From Acuticoccus kalidii (lineage in GTDB: Bacteria; Pseudomonadota; Alphaproteobacteria; Rhizobiales; Amorphaceae): 64,000 bases of DNA. The DNA lies in the NCBI RefSeq assembly GCF_021556395.1, contig NZ_JAKGCS010000033.1, positions 385,392 to 449,391 of the forward strand, written 5' to 3'. Positions within the stretch are counted from its first letter, which is position 1, and the number at the start of each line of letters is the position of its first letter. The notes under the pieces are model-generated. The model saw only the letters and a list, made by a program, of their open reading frames with translations, had not been told where the DNA came from and did no database searches. Position numbers and translations under genes: made by a program. Below are positions 10,033 through 19,043 of the stretch, piece by piece.

Positions 10033-10767
10033 GTGAGCAAGAACCCCACATATCGGCCGCCTTCGGAGAAAACCGGAACAGCGGCCACGAATCGCTCGGA
10101 GCGCGGCGAAATCGACGCGTTTCTGGCACGTGCCCGGACCATGGCGCCCGCGACCGGCGGCGCGCGCGGCAGGCTGATGTTCGCGCTCGACGCGACGATG
10201 AGCCGCCAGCCCACATGGGACCGCGCCTGCGCGATCCAGGCGGACATGTTCAGCGAAGCCGGCTCCGTCGGCGGGCTCGACGTGCAACTCGTCTATTTTC
10301 GCGGTTTCGGCGAATGCCGCGCCTCCAAATGGGTGTCGGATGCCGGCACGCTCGGCGGCCTCATGACCCGGATCGAGTGTCGGGGCGGCCTCACCCAGAT
10401 CGGCAAAGTCCTGTCGCGCGCGATCGATGAGACGCGCAAGGCGCCGGTGCAGGCGCTCGTCTATATCGGCGATGCGATGGAGGAGGATATCGACCGATTG
10501 TGCAAACGGGCGGGCGAGCTCGGGATGCTCAAAGTGCCGGTTTTCGTATTCCAGGAGCGGCGTGACCCGGTCGCGTCGCGCGCCTTCAAGGAAATCGCGC
10601 GGCTTTCCGGCGGGGCCCATCTCACGTTCGACGACAGTGCCGGCGCCGAACTCTCCCGCCTGTTGAAGGCCGTCGCGGTCTACGCCGCCGGGGGGCGCAA
10701 GGCGCTCGCCGATCGCAGCGCTGAGGGCGATGACGGGGCGCGTCTTCTTCTGGAGAAAATGTCGTGA
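10033..10767 (+). CDS. VWA-like domain protein, coupled to a membrane DnaJ protein
   Basis: A 244-residue protein with a von Willebrand A-like Rossmann fold. RLMFALDATMSRQPTWDRA has the D-x-T-x-S form of a MIDAS metal site on the first strand, and later strands read VQLVYFRGFGECRAS, PVQALVYIGDAMEEDIDRL and VPVFVFQE. The C-terminal HLTFDDSAGAELSRLLKAVAVYAAGG is typical of this small alphaproteobacterial VWA family. No signal peptide is visible, so it is probably cytoplasmic. Its TGA overlaps the GTG of the downstream DnaJ-like membrane gene (GTGA), implying translational coupling and joint function, which is not known. The GTG start at 10033 is uncertain; another in-frame GTG is at 9997 and neither has a strong ribosome-binding site. 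Confidence 0.72.
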   Translation: MSKNPTYRPPSEKTGTAATNRSERGEIDAFLARARTMAPATGGARGRLMFALDATMSRQPTWDRACAIQADMFSEAGSVGGLDVQLVYFRGFGECRASKWVSDAGTLGGLMTRIECRGGLTQIGKVLSRAIDETRKAPVQALVYIGDAMEEDIDRLCKRAGELGMLKVPVFVFQERRDPVASRAFKEIARLSGGAHLTFDDSAGAELSRLLKAVAVYAAGGRKALADRSAEGDDGARLLLEKMS

Positions 10768-11573
10768 TCGTCTTGTTGCTGCCGCTCCTTCTCGGCGCGG
10801 CGGTGTTCGGCTCCGTCGTCCTCGCCGGACGCTGGTTCGCGAGCACCGATCCGCAAAAGCTCGCGGCGAAGATGCGATCGAGCGGCGGCTTGGCGATGAT
10901 CGCGGTCGGTGCGCTGTTGTTGACGCGCGGGCAGGGGCTCGTCGGCATGAGCCTCATTACGGCCGGCCTCGCGCGGCTCGGCCTCTCCGGCGGCGGGGCG
11001 CGTTTCGGCGGCCCGTTCGCGGGCGGTCCCTTTTCCGGTGGGCCCTTCACCGGGGGGCCGTTCGGGGGAGGGCCCTTCGGTGCGCGCCGCGCCGACAAGC
11101 GCCCCGGCCAGAATTCGACGGTGCGGACCTCGAAGCTGGCGGCGACGCTCGATCATGATTCGGGCGAGATGGACATCACCCTTCTCGCGGGGCGCTTTCA
11201 GGGAAAGCGCCTTTCCGCGCTCGACGATGCGTCGGTTCTCATGGTCTGGCGCGAATGCGCCGGGGACGAGGAGAGCCGTCTAATCGTCGAAGCATATCTC
11301 GACCGCCGGGCCCCCGGATGGCGTGACGACGTCGAGGGTGATCGTCACGACGGGGCGGGCGGCGCGGGCGGCTCTGGCGGCGCGCACGGAGCCGGCGCGA
11401 TGACGGAGCAGCAGGCTTATGAGGTTCTGGGTCTTCAGCCCGGCGCGAGCGAAGCCGAGGTCCGCGCAGCGCATCGCCGCCTCATGAAGCAGATGCACCC
11501 GGACAGGGGCGGCTCCGCTTACTTTGCGACCCAGATCAACCTGGCGAAAGACGTCCTTTTGCGTCGACGGTGA
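10764..11573 (+). CDS. Membrane-anchored DnaJ-domain protein with GGPF repeats
   Basis: A 269-residue protein. The N-terminal hydrophobic segment (MIVLLLPLLLGAAVFGSVVL) and a second one near residues 45-70 anchor it in the inner membrane. These are followed by five tandem GGPF units near residues 79-100, a middle domain (TSKLAATLDHDSGEMDITLLAG), a Gly-Ala linker, and a C-terminal J domain of about 55 residues. The J domain carries HPDRGG, so it includes the HPD tripeptide that stimulates Hsp70 ATPase. A C-terminal J domain on a membrane anchor resembles Tim14/DjlA-like co-chaperones and would recruit DnaK to the membrane. It overlaps the VWA gene by 4 bp. Confidence 0.82.
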   Translation: MIVLLLPLLLGAAVFGSVVLAGRWFASTDPQKLAAKMRSSGGLAMIAVGALLLTRGQGLVGMSLITAGLARLGLSGGGARFGGPFAGGPFSGGPFTGGPFGGGPFGARRADKRPGQNSTVRTSKLAATLDHDSGEMDITLLAGRFQGKRLSALDDASVLMVWRECAGDEESRLIVEAYLDRRAPGWRDDVEGDRHDGAGGAGGSGGAHGAGAMTEQQAYEVLGLQPGASEAEVRAAHRRLMKQMHPDRGGSAYFATQINLAKDVLLRRR

Positions 11574-11598
11574 CACAACGCTCATCGTTCAACTCACA

Positions 11599-11622
11599 AC
11601 TGGCGCACATGAGCGCGCCAGT
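11599..11622. terminator. Inverted repeat between convergent genes
   Basis: ACTGGCGC at 11599-11606 is the exact complement of GCGCCAGT at 11615-11622, with an 8-nt loop. It lies in the 68-bp gap between the convergent dnaJ-like and D,D-carboxypeptidase genes. There is no T-run on either side, so it is a weak or protein-assisted terminator candidate. Confidence 0.4.
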
Positions 11623-11641
11623 CATTGGGAGCGCCGGTGCG

Positions 11642-13399
11642 TTACATCGATACCGCCCAGCATGGCCGGTTATGGTTAGCGAACTGTTTGCAAGCGCGTT
11701 GAGCGTCTTCCATCGTTTGAAAACCGGCGAAGCGGGCTCGGTAGAGCGTGCCGTTTCTCGTCCGCACGGGCAGCATTACCTGCTCCTGCTGGCGCATGGC
11801 TGGCTCCTGCGAAGCCGCGGCCTCGAGAAGCCGGCGGGCCTCGTCGATGGTTCCGACGGCGCCGACCTGGATCTGCCAACCCGTTTGCGATTCGACTGAT
11901 TCGACCGCCGCCGGCGCGCTCGCCACCGATTCGCGCGTCGCTGATTCGCGGGTCATTGATTCGGTGGTGGCGGCCGCGATCGTGTCCTCGATGCGGGGCG
12001 CGTCGGTCGTGGTCGCGCGGGGGGTGTGCGAGGCGAGGGCGATCTTGGCGGTGGCCGGCGTCGCCGGACGGGCCGAGCCCATTTCGATCGTCGTCACGCC
12101 GCCGGTCTCGGGGCGCGACCGCTCGATGGCGGCGACGATATCCTCACGGTCGAGCCGATCGTCGCCCGCTTCGCCGAAGATCGCGAAGGCGGTGACGAAA
12201 CGCCCGTCCTGGATCCGCCCGGTCGCGGCGACGGCGGCGGTATCACCCTGCACGGAGCGTGCGAGAGCGGCCGGCGGCGGCGTCGGCGTGACGGCGGCGA
12301 GCTGCGAGCCGGAGGCGTCGTCGCCCGGATCGGCGAGCGCGATCACTGCGGTGAGGGCGTCGGTCGCGACGGCGGGGGAGGTGATCTTCGGCTCGTTCGC
12401 GTCCGAGCGCATCTCGGCGGCGAAGGCGACCACGGTGTCGGCGATCGGATCGTTCTCACGCGCCTTGAGGCGGGAGGCGTAGAGCGCGTTGAGGGAGGGC
12501 TTGCGGCCGGGGATCGGCGGCGGCCCGAAGTCGCTCCAAGCGGCGAAGACCATCGGCTGGCCGCGCGTCGCCTTCGGCAGATAACGCTCCACGAGCTCAC
12601 GCATATGGCTGTCGCGCGAGGCGCCGGTGCGCCCGCCCATCACGACGGCGACGATATGACGACCATCGCGCCGCACGGACGTGACGAGGTTGAAGCCGGA
12701 GGCGCGGATATAGCCGGTCTTGATGCCGTCGACGCCTTCGACGCGGCCGAGAAGCTTGTTGTGGTTGCCGTAGCGACGGTTGGAGTACTCGAACACACGC
12801 GTCTGGAACACGCCGTAATACTGCGGAAAGTCGCGTTGGATGGCGATGCCGAGAAGCGCCATGTCGTGCGCCGACGTGTGCTGCTGGGGGTGGGGCAGGC
12901 CGTGCGCGTTGCGAAAGACCGTGTTCTGCATCCCGAGACGCTTTGCCGTGCGCGTCATCCGCTCGGCGAAGGCGCTTTCCGACCCGGCGATATTCTCGCC
13001 GACGGCGGTCGCCACGTCGTTGGCCGACTTGGTCACGAGGGCCTTGATGGCATCGCGAACGGCGATCGTCCCGCCCGGCTTGAAGCCGATCTTGGACGGC
13101 GGCCGCGCGGCGGCATAGGCCGACACGGTGAACTTGTCGTCGAGCGAGAGACGGCGCGCGGCGAGCTCCTCGAAGACGATGTAGAGCGTCATGATCTTCG
13201 TGAGCGAAGCAGGGTAACGCTGCTTGTCCGCATCATCCTGATAAAGGACTTTGCCGCCGATCACGTCATAGACGTAGCCGGCATATTTCTCGTTCGCGGC
13301 CGCTGGACCCGAGAGCATCACGAGCGGGAGGAAAACGAAACAGAAAGCGCGTGTCAGGCAGCGCATCCATGCGCTGTGACGTCGTTGGGAGGCGTGCAT
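11642..13399 (-). CDS. D-alanyl-D-alanine carboxypeptidase (penicillin-binding protein) with C-terminal SPOR domain
   Basis: A periplasmic serine peptidase of the S11 family that trims the terminal D-Ala from peptidoglycan pentapeptides. A signal peptide (CFVFLPLVMLSGPAAA) is followed by the three active-site boxes: SLTK, the SAN triad and KTG (GIKTGY). After the catalytic domain comes a low-complexity linker rich in Ala, Thr and Asp, and then a C-terminal SPOR-like domain (TGWQIQVGAVGTIDEARRLLEAA...), which binds glycan strands stripped of peptide at division sites. Septal targeting is inference from that domain. The ATG at 13399 has GAAGGA upstream; an in-frame ATG at 13465 lacks support. 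Length 585 residues. Confidence 0.92.
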   Translation of the reverse strand: MHASQRRHSAWMRCLTRAFCFVFLPLVMLSGPAAANEKYAGYVYDVIGGKVLYQDDADKQRYPASLTKIMTLYIVFEELAARRLSLDDKFTVSAYAAARPPSKIGFKPGGTIAVRDAIKALVTKSANDVATAVGENIAGSESAFAERMTRTAKRLGMQNTVFRNAHGLPHPQQHTSAHDMALLGIAIQRDFPQYYGVFQTRVFEYSNRRYGNHNKLLGRVEGVDGIKTGYIRASGFNLVTSVRRDGRHIVAVVMGGRTGASRDSHMRELVERYLPKATRGQPMVFAAWSDFGPPPIPGRKPSLNALYASRLKARENDPIADTVVAFAAEMRSDANEPKITSPAVATDALTAVIALADPGDDASGSQLAAVTPTPPPAALARSVQGDTAAVAATGRIQDGRFVTAFAIFGEAGDDRLDREDIVAAIERSRPETGGVTTIEMGSARPATPATAKIALASHTPRATTTDAPRIEDTIAAATTESMTRESATRESVASAPAAVESVESQTGWQIQVGAVGTIDEARRLLEAAASQEPAMRQQEQVMLPVRTRNGTLYRARFAGFQTMEDAQRACKQFANHNRPCWAVSM

Positions 13400-13643
13400 A
13401 CGGTCCTTCGACGCTTCGGCTGCGGGATCATCGCCGCACCATGCCGACGGTTGGGGGACAAACACGACACCAGCATGTGGCTGGAAGGCGTTACGGCTCG
13501 GTCAACTGCCGTGGTTGAGAGAGGGTTTACAAAATCGGTCTGACTTCAGGCTTGTGCCATAAGAGCAGGGTTTGGTCCAATTTCGACAAGAGACAAAATT
13601 CCTCCTGCGGCAGAATCACCCTTTCGTGAAAGAGGATAGCACG

Positions 13644-14537
13644 ATGGACAAGGCGCCGATCGACGAGGTCTCGGCAATCCACGAGGCCGCGATCAGCGCC
13701 GTCCGTCCCGATCTCGACGGGCTCGCGCGGACCGTCTGCCCGGACGGCTGGGACAGCCTCGCGATCGAGGTCGCCGGGGTGATCTTCCGCTTTCCGAGGA
13801 GCGAGGGGGCGGGCGCGCGGCTTCTCACCGAGCCGCCCGCGCTCGACTTTCTCGCCCCGCACGTTGCCCTGGCGGTTCCGCGCGTGCGGATCCACACGTC
13901 GCCGGTCCTGTTTTCCGAGCACGACAAGATCGACGGCGCGCCGATCGACCCCGGGGCCTACGCGCGCCTCGATGCGCCGAGCCGCGACCGACTGGCCGAG
14001 GATCTCGCGGCCTTCTATCGCGCGGCGCACACGCTTTCGACGGAGGCGGCGCTCGCCGCGGGGGTCGCGCGGGTGCGGATCTGGCCGTCTTATGAGGCGA
14101 TCGCGGTGGCGGTGCGGCCCCATCTGTCGCCCGACCTCATGGCCTATGCGCGGGCCACGCTCGACCGGGCGGCGACCTACGGTCCCGACACCGCCGTCGT
14201 CGGTCACTTCGACACCCATGGCTGGAACATGGCTTACGATCATGCGGCCGGCCGCCTCGCCGGGTTGTTCGATTTCGCGGGGGCGGGGGTCGGCGATCTC
14301 CATAGAGATCTTTCCTATCCCGCCTTCGTCCACCCCGATCTCGTCGCCCGGATCGTCGCCCGTTATCGCGCGATCGGTCCCCATCCGGTCGACCTCACGC
14401 GAATTTTGAACAGCCATGCCACACTGCGGCTCCTCGATGTCATCGAGGCGGGAAGCGATCGCCTGCATGTCGTGAAGCTGTTGGAAGAATGGTGTGCGGT
14501 CGAGAGGGAGTGGCGCGAGGGGGGCGATCTGCGCTAG
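13644..14537 (+). CDS. Aminoglycoside phosphotransferase (APH) family protein
   Basis: A 297-residue kinase-like protein. GHFDTHGWNMAYD near residue 190 corresponds to the catalytic loop HxDxxxxN of APH and choline kinases, and LAGLFDFAGAGVGDLHRDLSY follows as the metal-binding D-F/G segment with the downstream helix. The N-lobe is short and weakly conserved (AIEVAGVIFRFPRS). Substrates in this family range from aminoglycosides to small alcohols and cofactors, so no resistance role is implied. The ATG at 13644 is preceded by AGAGGA. The upstream 244-bp gap is divergent with the D,D-carboxypeptidase gene. It is not obviously in an operon with clpS. Confidence 0.8.
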   Translation: MDKAPIDEVSAIHEAAISAVRPDLDGLARTVCPDGWDSLAIEVAGVIFRFPRSEGAGARLLTEPPALDFLAPHVALAVPRVRIHTSPVLFSEHDKIDGAPIDPGAYARLDAPSRDRLAEDLAAFYRAAHTLSTEAALAAGVARVRIWPSYEAIAVAVRPHLSPDLMAYARATLDRAATYGPDTAVVGHFDTHGWNMAYDHAAGRLAGLFDFAGAGVGDLHRDLSYPAFVHPDLVARIVARYRAIGPHPVDLTRILNSHATLRLLDVIEAGSDRLHVVKLLEEWCAVEREWREGGDLR

Positions 14538-14630
14538 CCTTGCTCCACGCGCGGCAGGGCATTCTGTCCCAAGGCGCACTTGAACGACAATGTTGACTGC
14601 ATCATCTAGGATTGGTGTGCTGGCTTCCCT

Positions 14631-14658
14631 TTGACTGCGGCGACAGAGCGTCTACCAT
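14631..14658 (+). promoter_or_regulatory. Candidate housekeeping promoter for clpS-clpA
   Basis: A TTGACT box at 14631-14636 and a TACCAT box at 14653-14658 are 16 bp apart, about 100 bp upstream of the clpS start. Spacing and boxes fit a housekeeping sigma factor promoter. A second TTGACT at 14593-14598 has no clear -10 partner. Confidence 0.45.
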
Positions 14659-14757
14659 CGGGGCCGCGGGCTGCCACATTATCCTCCATCGACAGTTGGG
14701 TGCGAATGACGCCTCGCCCGCTTGCGTGTTGATGATCGAAGACCCAGGATGGCGATC

Positions 14758-15180
14758 ATGACGAGCCTTCCGGACCAATCGGCACCGCGTCGACCCGGCT
14801 GCGAGCCGGCGTGGACACGCTTGTCGGCGCCGATAGCCTCCGACCAAGGCAATGACGACGGCGGCGATGATGGCGGCAACACGGATGCTGGCACACTCGT
14901 CATCACGCGGCCCAAGCCGAAAACGAAGCGCCCGAACATGTATCGGGTGCTCCTGTTGAACGACGACTACACCCCGATGGAGTTCGTCGTTCACGTGCTG
15001 GAGCGTTTTTTCCAGAAGTCGCGGGAAGAGGCCACCCGTGTCATGCTTCACGTCCACCACCATGGCGTCGGCGAATGCGGCGTCTACACCTATGAGGTGG
15101 CGGAAACAAAGGTGACGCAGGTGATGGACTTTGCCCGCAAGCATCAGCATCCTCTCCAATGTGTCATGGAGAAGAAGTGA
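14758..15180 (+). CDS. clpS: ATP-dependent Clp protease adaptor ClpS
   Basis: ClpS binds proteins with destabilising N-terminal residues and delivers them to ClpAP. The folded core is clear: [20 protein letters not shown] with the N-degron pocket residues, [26 protein letters not shown], and a helix ending [10 protein letters not shown]. An N-terminal extension of about 55 residues with an acidic Asp/Gly-rich patch precedes the core; in ClpS this extension threads into the ClpA pore. The exact start is uncertain: the ATG at 14758 has AGGATGG 8 nt upstream, and earlier ATG (14749) and TTG (14722) codons are in frame. clpA follows 9 bp downstream in one operon. Confidence 0.92.
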   Translation: MTSLPDQSAPRRPGCEPAWTRLSAPIASDQGNDDGGDDGGNTDAGTLVITRPKPKTKRPNMYRVLLLNDDYTPMEFVVHVLERFFQKSREEATRVMLHVHHHGVGECGVYTYEVAETKVTQVMDFARKHQHPLQCVMEKK

Positions 15181-15189
15181 GGAGCGACC

Positions 15190-17616
15190 GTGCCGTCATT
15201 CTCTCGTAGCCTCGAAAAGGCACTGCATCAGGCGCTCGCCGCCGCCAACGAACGTCGCCAAGAGTACGCAACGCTCGAGCACCTTCTCCTCGCCCTTGTC
15301 GACGATCAGGACGCGGCGGCCGTCATGAAGGCCTGCAATGTCGACCTCGATCGGCTGAGACGCGATCTCAGCGACTATATCGATGCCGAACTCGACAATC
15401 TGGTCGTGGACGGGGACGACGATTCCAAACCCACCGCGAGCTTCCAGCGCGTCATCCAGCGCGCGGTGATCCATGTGCAATCGTCGGGACGCGAGGAGGT
15501 GACGGGCGCCAACGTCCTCGTCGCCATCTTCGCCGAACGTGAAAGCCACGCGGCATACTTCCTGCAGGAGCAGGAGATGACGCGGTACGATGCCGTGAAC
15601 TACATCAGCCATGGAATCGCGAAACGCGCCGGTATGGGTGGCGAACGCGCACGTGATGCGGAGGACGATACGCCAGCCGAAGAGGGCGGCAGCGGCCCGA
15701 AGCGCAAGACCGATGCGCTCGAGGCGTACTGCATCAACCTGAACGAGAAGTCCAAGAAGGGGAAAGTCGATCCCCTCATCGGTCGCGAAAACGAGGTCCG
15801 CCGGACGATCCAGGTGCTCTGCCGGCGGCAGAAGAACAACCCGCTCTTCGTGGGTGATCCGGGCGTCGGCAAGACGGCGATCGCGGAAGGCCTCGCCAAG
15901 CGTATCGTCGACGGCGAAGTGCCCGAAGTCCTCGCCGGCTCGACGATCTTCGCGCTCGACATGGGCGCGCTGCTCGCCGGCACGCGCTATCGCGGCGACT
16001 TCGAGGAGCGGCTGAAACAGGTCGTCAAGGAGATCGAGGAGTATCCGGGCGCCATCATGTTCATCGACGAGATCCACACCGTGATCGGTGCCGGGGCGAC
16101 GTCGGGCGGCGCGATGGACGCCTCGAACCTCCTGAAGCCGGCTCTGTCCTCGGGCGCCATCAAGTGCATCGGGTCGACGACCTACAAGGAATATCGCCAG
16201 TTCTTCGAGAAGGACCGCGCGCTTGTGCGGCGCTTCCAGAAGATCGACGTGGCCGAGCCGTCGGTCGACGACGCGATCGAGATCCTCAAGGGCCTCAAGC
16301 CCCATTATGAGGAATTCCACTCGATCAAGTACACGAACGACGCCATCAAGTCGGCCGTGGAGCTGTCGCACCGCTACATCAACGACCGCAAGCTCCCCGA
16401 CAAGGCGATCGACGTGATCGACGAGACGGGCGCCTCGCAGATGCTCCTGCCGGTCAACAAGCGGCGCAAGCAGGTCGGTGTGCGCGAGATCGAAGCCACC
16501 ATCGCGACGATGGCGCGGATCCCGCCGAAGACCGTCTCCAAGGACGATGCGGAGGTGCTGCAGACGATCGAGACCAACCTCAAGCGCGTGGTCTACGGTC
16601 AGGAAGCGGCGATCGACGTCCTGTCCTCGGCGATCAAGCTCGCCCGTGCGGGCCTTCGCGAGCCCAACAAGCCGATCGGCTCGTACCTCTTCTCCGGCCC
16701 GACCGGCGTCGGCAAGACGGAGGTGGCGCGCCAGCTCGCCGAGCTCCTCGGGGTGGAACTCCTGCGCTTCGATATGTCGGAGTACATGGAGCGCCACACG
16801 GTGAGCCGCCTGATCGGCGCGCCTCCGGGCTATGTCGGCTTCGACCAGGGTGGCCTGCTGACCGACGGTGTCGACCAGCACCCGCACTGCGTGCTCCTGC
16901 TCGATGAGATCGAAAAGGCCCATCCGGACCTCTTCAACATCCTCCTGCAGGTCATGGATCACGGCAAGCTGACCGACCACAACGGCAAGCAGGTCGACTT
17001 CCGCAACGTCATCTTGATCATGACGACGAATGCGGGCGCGGCCGATCTCGCCAAGGCCCCGATCGGCTTCAACCGTCAGCGCCGCGAGGGCGAGGACATG
17101 GACGCGATCAACAAGCTGTTCACGCCCGAGTTCCGCAACCGTCTCGACGCCGTCGTGCCGTTCGCGCCGCTGCCGCAGGACGTCGTGCATCGCGTGGTCG
17201 AAAAGTTCGTCATGCAGCTCGAGGCGCAGCTCGCCGATCGCAACGTCACCTTCGAATTGTCGGAGGACGCGGTCCAGTGGCTCGCCGCGGAAGGCTATGA
17301 CGAGAAGATGGGTGCCCGCCCGCTCGGCCGGGTCATCCAGGAGCACATCAAGCGGCCGCTCGCCGACGAGGTGCTCTTCGGCGAACTCAAGAAGGGCGGC
17401 ACCGTGAAGGTGACGGTCGGCGAAGACGAAGACGGCAAGAAGAAGCTCGTCCTCGAGGCGATCGCGGATCCGGCCGCCCCGTCTCACGCGACCTCCGACG
17501 AGGATCCGGACGAGTCCGACCCCGATGACGAAGGGGGGCCCGATCCCGAACCCACCGGCGGCAGCGCCGGCAACGGAGGCGCTTCGCGCATTCCGCGGAT
17601 CCCGGCATCGAGCTGA
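15190..17616 (+). CDS. clpA: ATP-dependent Clp protease ATP-binding subunit ClpA
   Basis: An 808-residue AAA+ unfoldase that pairs with ClpP for regulated proteolysis. Visible are the Clp N-domain repeats ([24 protein letters not shown]), D1 Walker [10 protein letters not shown] and Walker [11 protein letters not shown]2 Walker [10 protein letters not shown] and Walker [13 protein letters not shown], and the sensor region [15 protein letters not shown]. An insert of roughly 25 acidic residues lies between the N-domain and D1. The C-terminus beyond the usual ClpA end carries about 45 extra residues rich in Asp, Glu, Pro and Gly. The start is a GTG preceded by GGAG. Located directly after clpS and followed by a strong terminator. 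Confidence 0.97.
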   Translation: MPSFSRSLEKALHQALAAANERRQEYATLEHLLLALVDDQDAAAVMKACNVDLDRLRRDLSDYIDAELDNLVVDGDDDSKPTASFQRVIQRAVIHVQSSGREEVTGANVLVAIFAERESHAAYFLQEQEMTRYDAVNYISHGIAKRAGMGGERARDAEDDTPAEEGGSGPKRKTDALEAYCINLNEKSKKGKVDPLIGRENEVRRTIQVLCRRQKNNPLFVGDPGVGKTAIAEGLAKRIVDGEVPEVLAGSTIFALDMGALLAGTRYRGDFEERLKQVVKEIEEYPGAIMFIDEIHTVIGAGATSGGAMDASNLLKPALSSGAIKCIGSTTYKEYRQFFEKDRALVRRFQKIDVAEPSVDDAIEILKGLKPHYEEFHSIKYTNDAIKSAVELSHRYINDRKLPDKAIDVIDETGASQMLLPVNKRRKQVGVREIEATIATMARIPPKTVSKDDAEVLQTIETNLKRVVYGQEAAIDVLSSAIKLARAGLREPNKPIGSYLFSGPTGVGKTEVARQLAELLGVELLRFDMSEYMERHTVSRLIGAPPGYVGFDQGGLLTDGVDQHPHCVLLLDEIEKAHPDLFNILLQVMDHGKLTDHNGKQVDFRNVILIMTTNAGAADLAKAPIGFNRQRREGEDMDAINKLFTPEFRNRLDAVVPFAPLPQDVVHRVVEKFVMQLEAQLADRNVTFELSEDAVQWLAAEGYDEKMGARPLGRVIQEHIKRPLADEVLFGELKKGGTVKVTVGEDEDGKKKLVLEAIADPAAPSHATSDEDPDESDPDDEGGPDPEPTGGSAGNGGASRIPRIPASS

Positions 17617-17640
17617 CCGGGGCGAATTGGAACTTGGGAG

Positions 17641-17671
17641 ACGGGCGCGATTTTCGCGCCCGTTTTCTTTT
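17641..17671 (+). terminator. Rho-independent terminator of clpS-clpA
   Basis: A 10-bp perfect stem (17641-17650 paired with 17654-17663) with a TTT loop, followed by a T-rich tract (TTTTCTTTT), starts 25 bp after the clpA stop. Confidence 0.9.
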
Positions 17672-18308
17672 GCGCTCAGAGAGCCGAGACCGAGCCCCGC
17701 GCGGCGAAGCCGAAGGGCGCTCCGATTTCACCAAAGAACAGAGGGAGCGCCTGTCCTTCGGAGCCAAACATCGCTGAATGAAGCCCTGCGCCGGACGGCG
17801 GCCGGGCGCAAGGCACGCGCCGCTGCGCGACGCTCTTCGGCCTTGCACCCGGCCGCCGTCCGGCGCTGATCGGGCTTCAGCGACGTTTGGCTCCGAAGAA
17901 CAGGCTCGGCGACCCCCCGTGTCTTGCGCCGAGGGACGATAGGCCGTGCCGAGGACGCCGAGCACCAGCGTCGGCCAGTGTCGCGGCGCGTGCGGTAAGG
18001 GCCAGCCCAGCATGGGTGGCCTCCGGTCGGCGGCGAGTAATGGGGCGTGGGCAGGCCGGGGCGATGCGATTTTGAGATGGTGCGGACGCGATGATGGATG
18101 ACGTTTCGCGCCCGTCTGCTTGCGCCGCGCGTCGGCGAGGTCTGGAGCCTTGCGCCGCCTATGGCGGGGCGGTGCGCGCTGACTAAAGGCCGCGCGTTGG
18201 CTGCTGCGTTGCAGCGCGAGGGCAGGCCTCGTGCCGCCGGCCGCGTGGGCTTGCGCAAGTTTGACGCTGCGGCCACTGGCCGTTCCGGCGCGCGTCGGCT
18301 AAGGCGAG
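17672..18308. other. Gene-free stretch between clpA and azlC
   Basis: About 640 bp without a convincing coding region. The open frames here are Arg-rich low-complexity translations with no start signals or recognisable family. The only structure I see is the large inverted repeat at 17748-17907. The rest is GC-rich sequence that presumably holds the azlCD promoter near its right end, though no clear -35/-10 pair stands out. Confidence 0.6.
17748..17907. repeat. Large imperfect inverted repeat (arms about 60 bp)
   Basis: The left arm (17753-17814) and the reverse complement of the right arm (17840-17901) match over about 62 bp with few differences. Shared blocks include TTCGGAGCCAAAC, TCGCTGAA and CGCCGGACGGCGGCCGGG. 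The spacer is about 25 bp and the match continues weakly outward (ACAGGC). Transcribed, it would form a very long hairpin. It could be a repeated extragenic element, a structured RNA, or the remains of a small inverted-repeat mobile element. Both strands translate to a similar Arg-rich frame only because of the symmetry. Confidence 0.8.
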
Positions 18309-19043
18309 ATGATGGAGACCTCCGACACCGCGAACGTTCCGGCGCGGGCCTGGTTCTTGCGCGGCGCCTCGCACCTCTTTTCGCTGCCCGCCTTCGTGCT
18401 CATCGGCGCACAGATCGGTTTTGCCGCGCTTGCGCGGGAGGCGGGGTTTTCGCTTGGCCAGGCCCTCCTTCTGACGCTCGCCGTCTGGGCGTTGCCGAGC
18501 CAGGTGGTGTTCGTCGGGATCGTCGGATCGGGTGCGAGCCTGCCGGCGGTTATGCTCGCCGTGGGCCTCTCGGCGGTACGCTTCATGCCGATGGTGATGT
18601 CGTGGACGCCGGTGGTGCGGACGCCGCAGACGCCGCGATGGCTTCTTCTGTTCATGTCCTGGTTCGTCGCGGTGACGGCCTGGGTGTTCGCGATGGCGCA
18701 CCTGCCGGACATGCCGCGAAAGGCACGGCTCCCCTTCTTCGCGGGCTTTGCGATCTGCCTCACGGTCATGAACGCGGCGGTGGTGGGGCTTGCCTATCTC
18801 GTCATCGGGGCCGTGCCGCCGATGATCGCGGCGATGCTCGTCTTTCTGACGCCGATCTATTTCCTGATGGCGCTCTGGGGCGCGGCCCGTGCCCACGCGG
18901 ACCGTTTCGCCCTCGGGCTCGGCCTGGTCCTCGGTCCGGTCTTCACGATCCTCGCCCCGCAGATCGACCTCCTGGCGGCCGGGTTGATCGGCGGGACGCT
19001 CGCTTACGGGCTCGGCCGCCTCGTGCGGAAGCCGCTCCGATGA
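18309..19043 (+). CDS. azlC: AzlC family branched-chain amino acid exporter subunit
   Basis: A 244-residue inner membrane protein with about seven to eight hydrophobic helices. Family landmarks are LPAFVLIGAQIGFAALAREAGFS, ALPSQVVFVGIVGSGASL, SAVRFMPMVMSW and a C-terminal pair of helices ending GTLAYGLGRLVRK. AzlC works with the small AzlD subunit to export branched-chain amino acids or analogues. The azlD start overlaps this stop by 4 bp. The ATG at 18309 is followed immediately by a second ATG, either of which could be used. Confidence 0.88.
   Translation: MMETSDTANVPARAWFLRGASHLFSLPAFVLIGAQIGFAALAREAGFSLGQALLLTLAVWALPSQVVFVGIVGSGASLPAVMLAVGLSAVRFMPMVMSWTPVVRTPQTPRWLLLFMSWFVAVTAWVFAMAHLPDMPRKARLPFFAGFAICLTVMNAAVVGLAYLVIGAVPPMIAAMLVFLTPIYFLMALWGAARAHADRFALGLGLVLGPVFTILAPQIDLLAAGLIGGTLAYGLGRLVRKPLR

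Noticed and set aside
12026..13543. 505-codon plus-strand frame opposite the SPOR-tailed carboxypeptidase
   Set aside because: Shadow of the conserved S11 peptidase on the other strand.
13644..14537. Antibiotic resistance role for the APH-fold protein
   Set aside because: The APH fold is widespread in metabolic kinases and the sequence lacks specific aminoglycoside kinase signatures.
15196..17487. 763-codon minus-strand frame opposite clpA
   Set aside because: Antisense shadow of a highly conserved gene.
17525..18276. Arg-rich ORFs in the gap after clpA
   Set aside because: They run across the inverted repeat and share a similar peptide on both strands simply because of its symmetry; no start signals.
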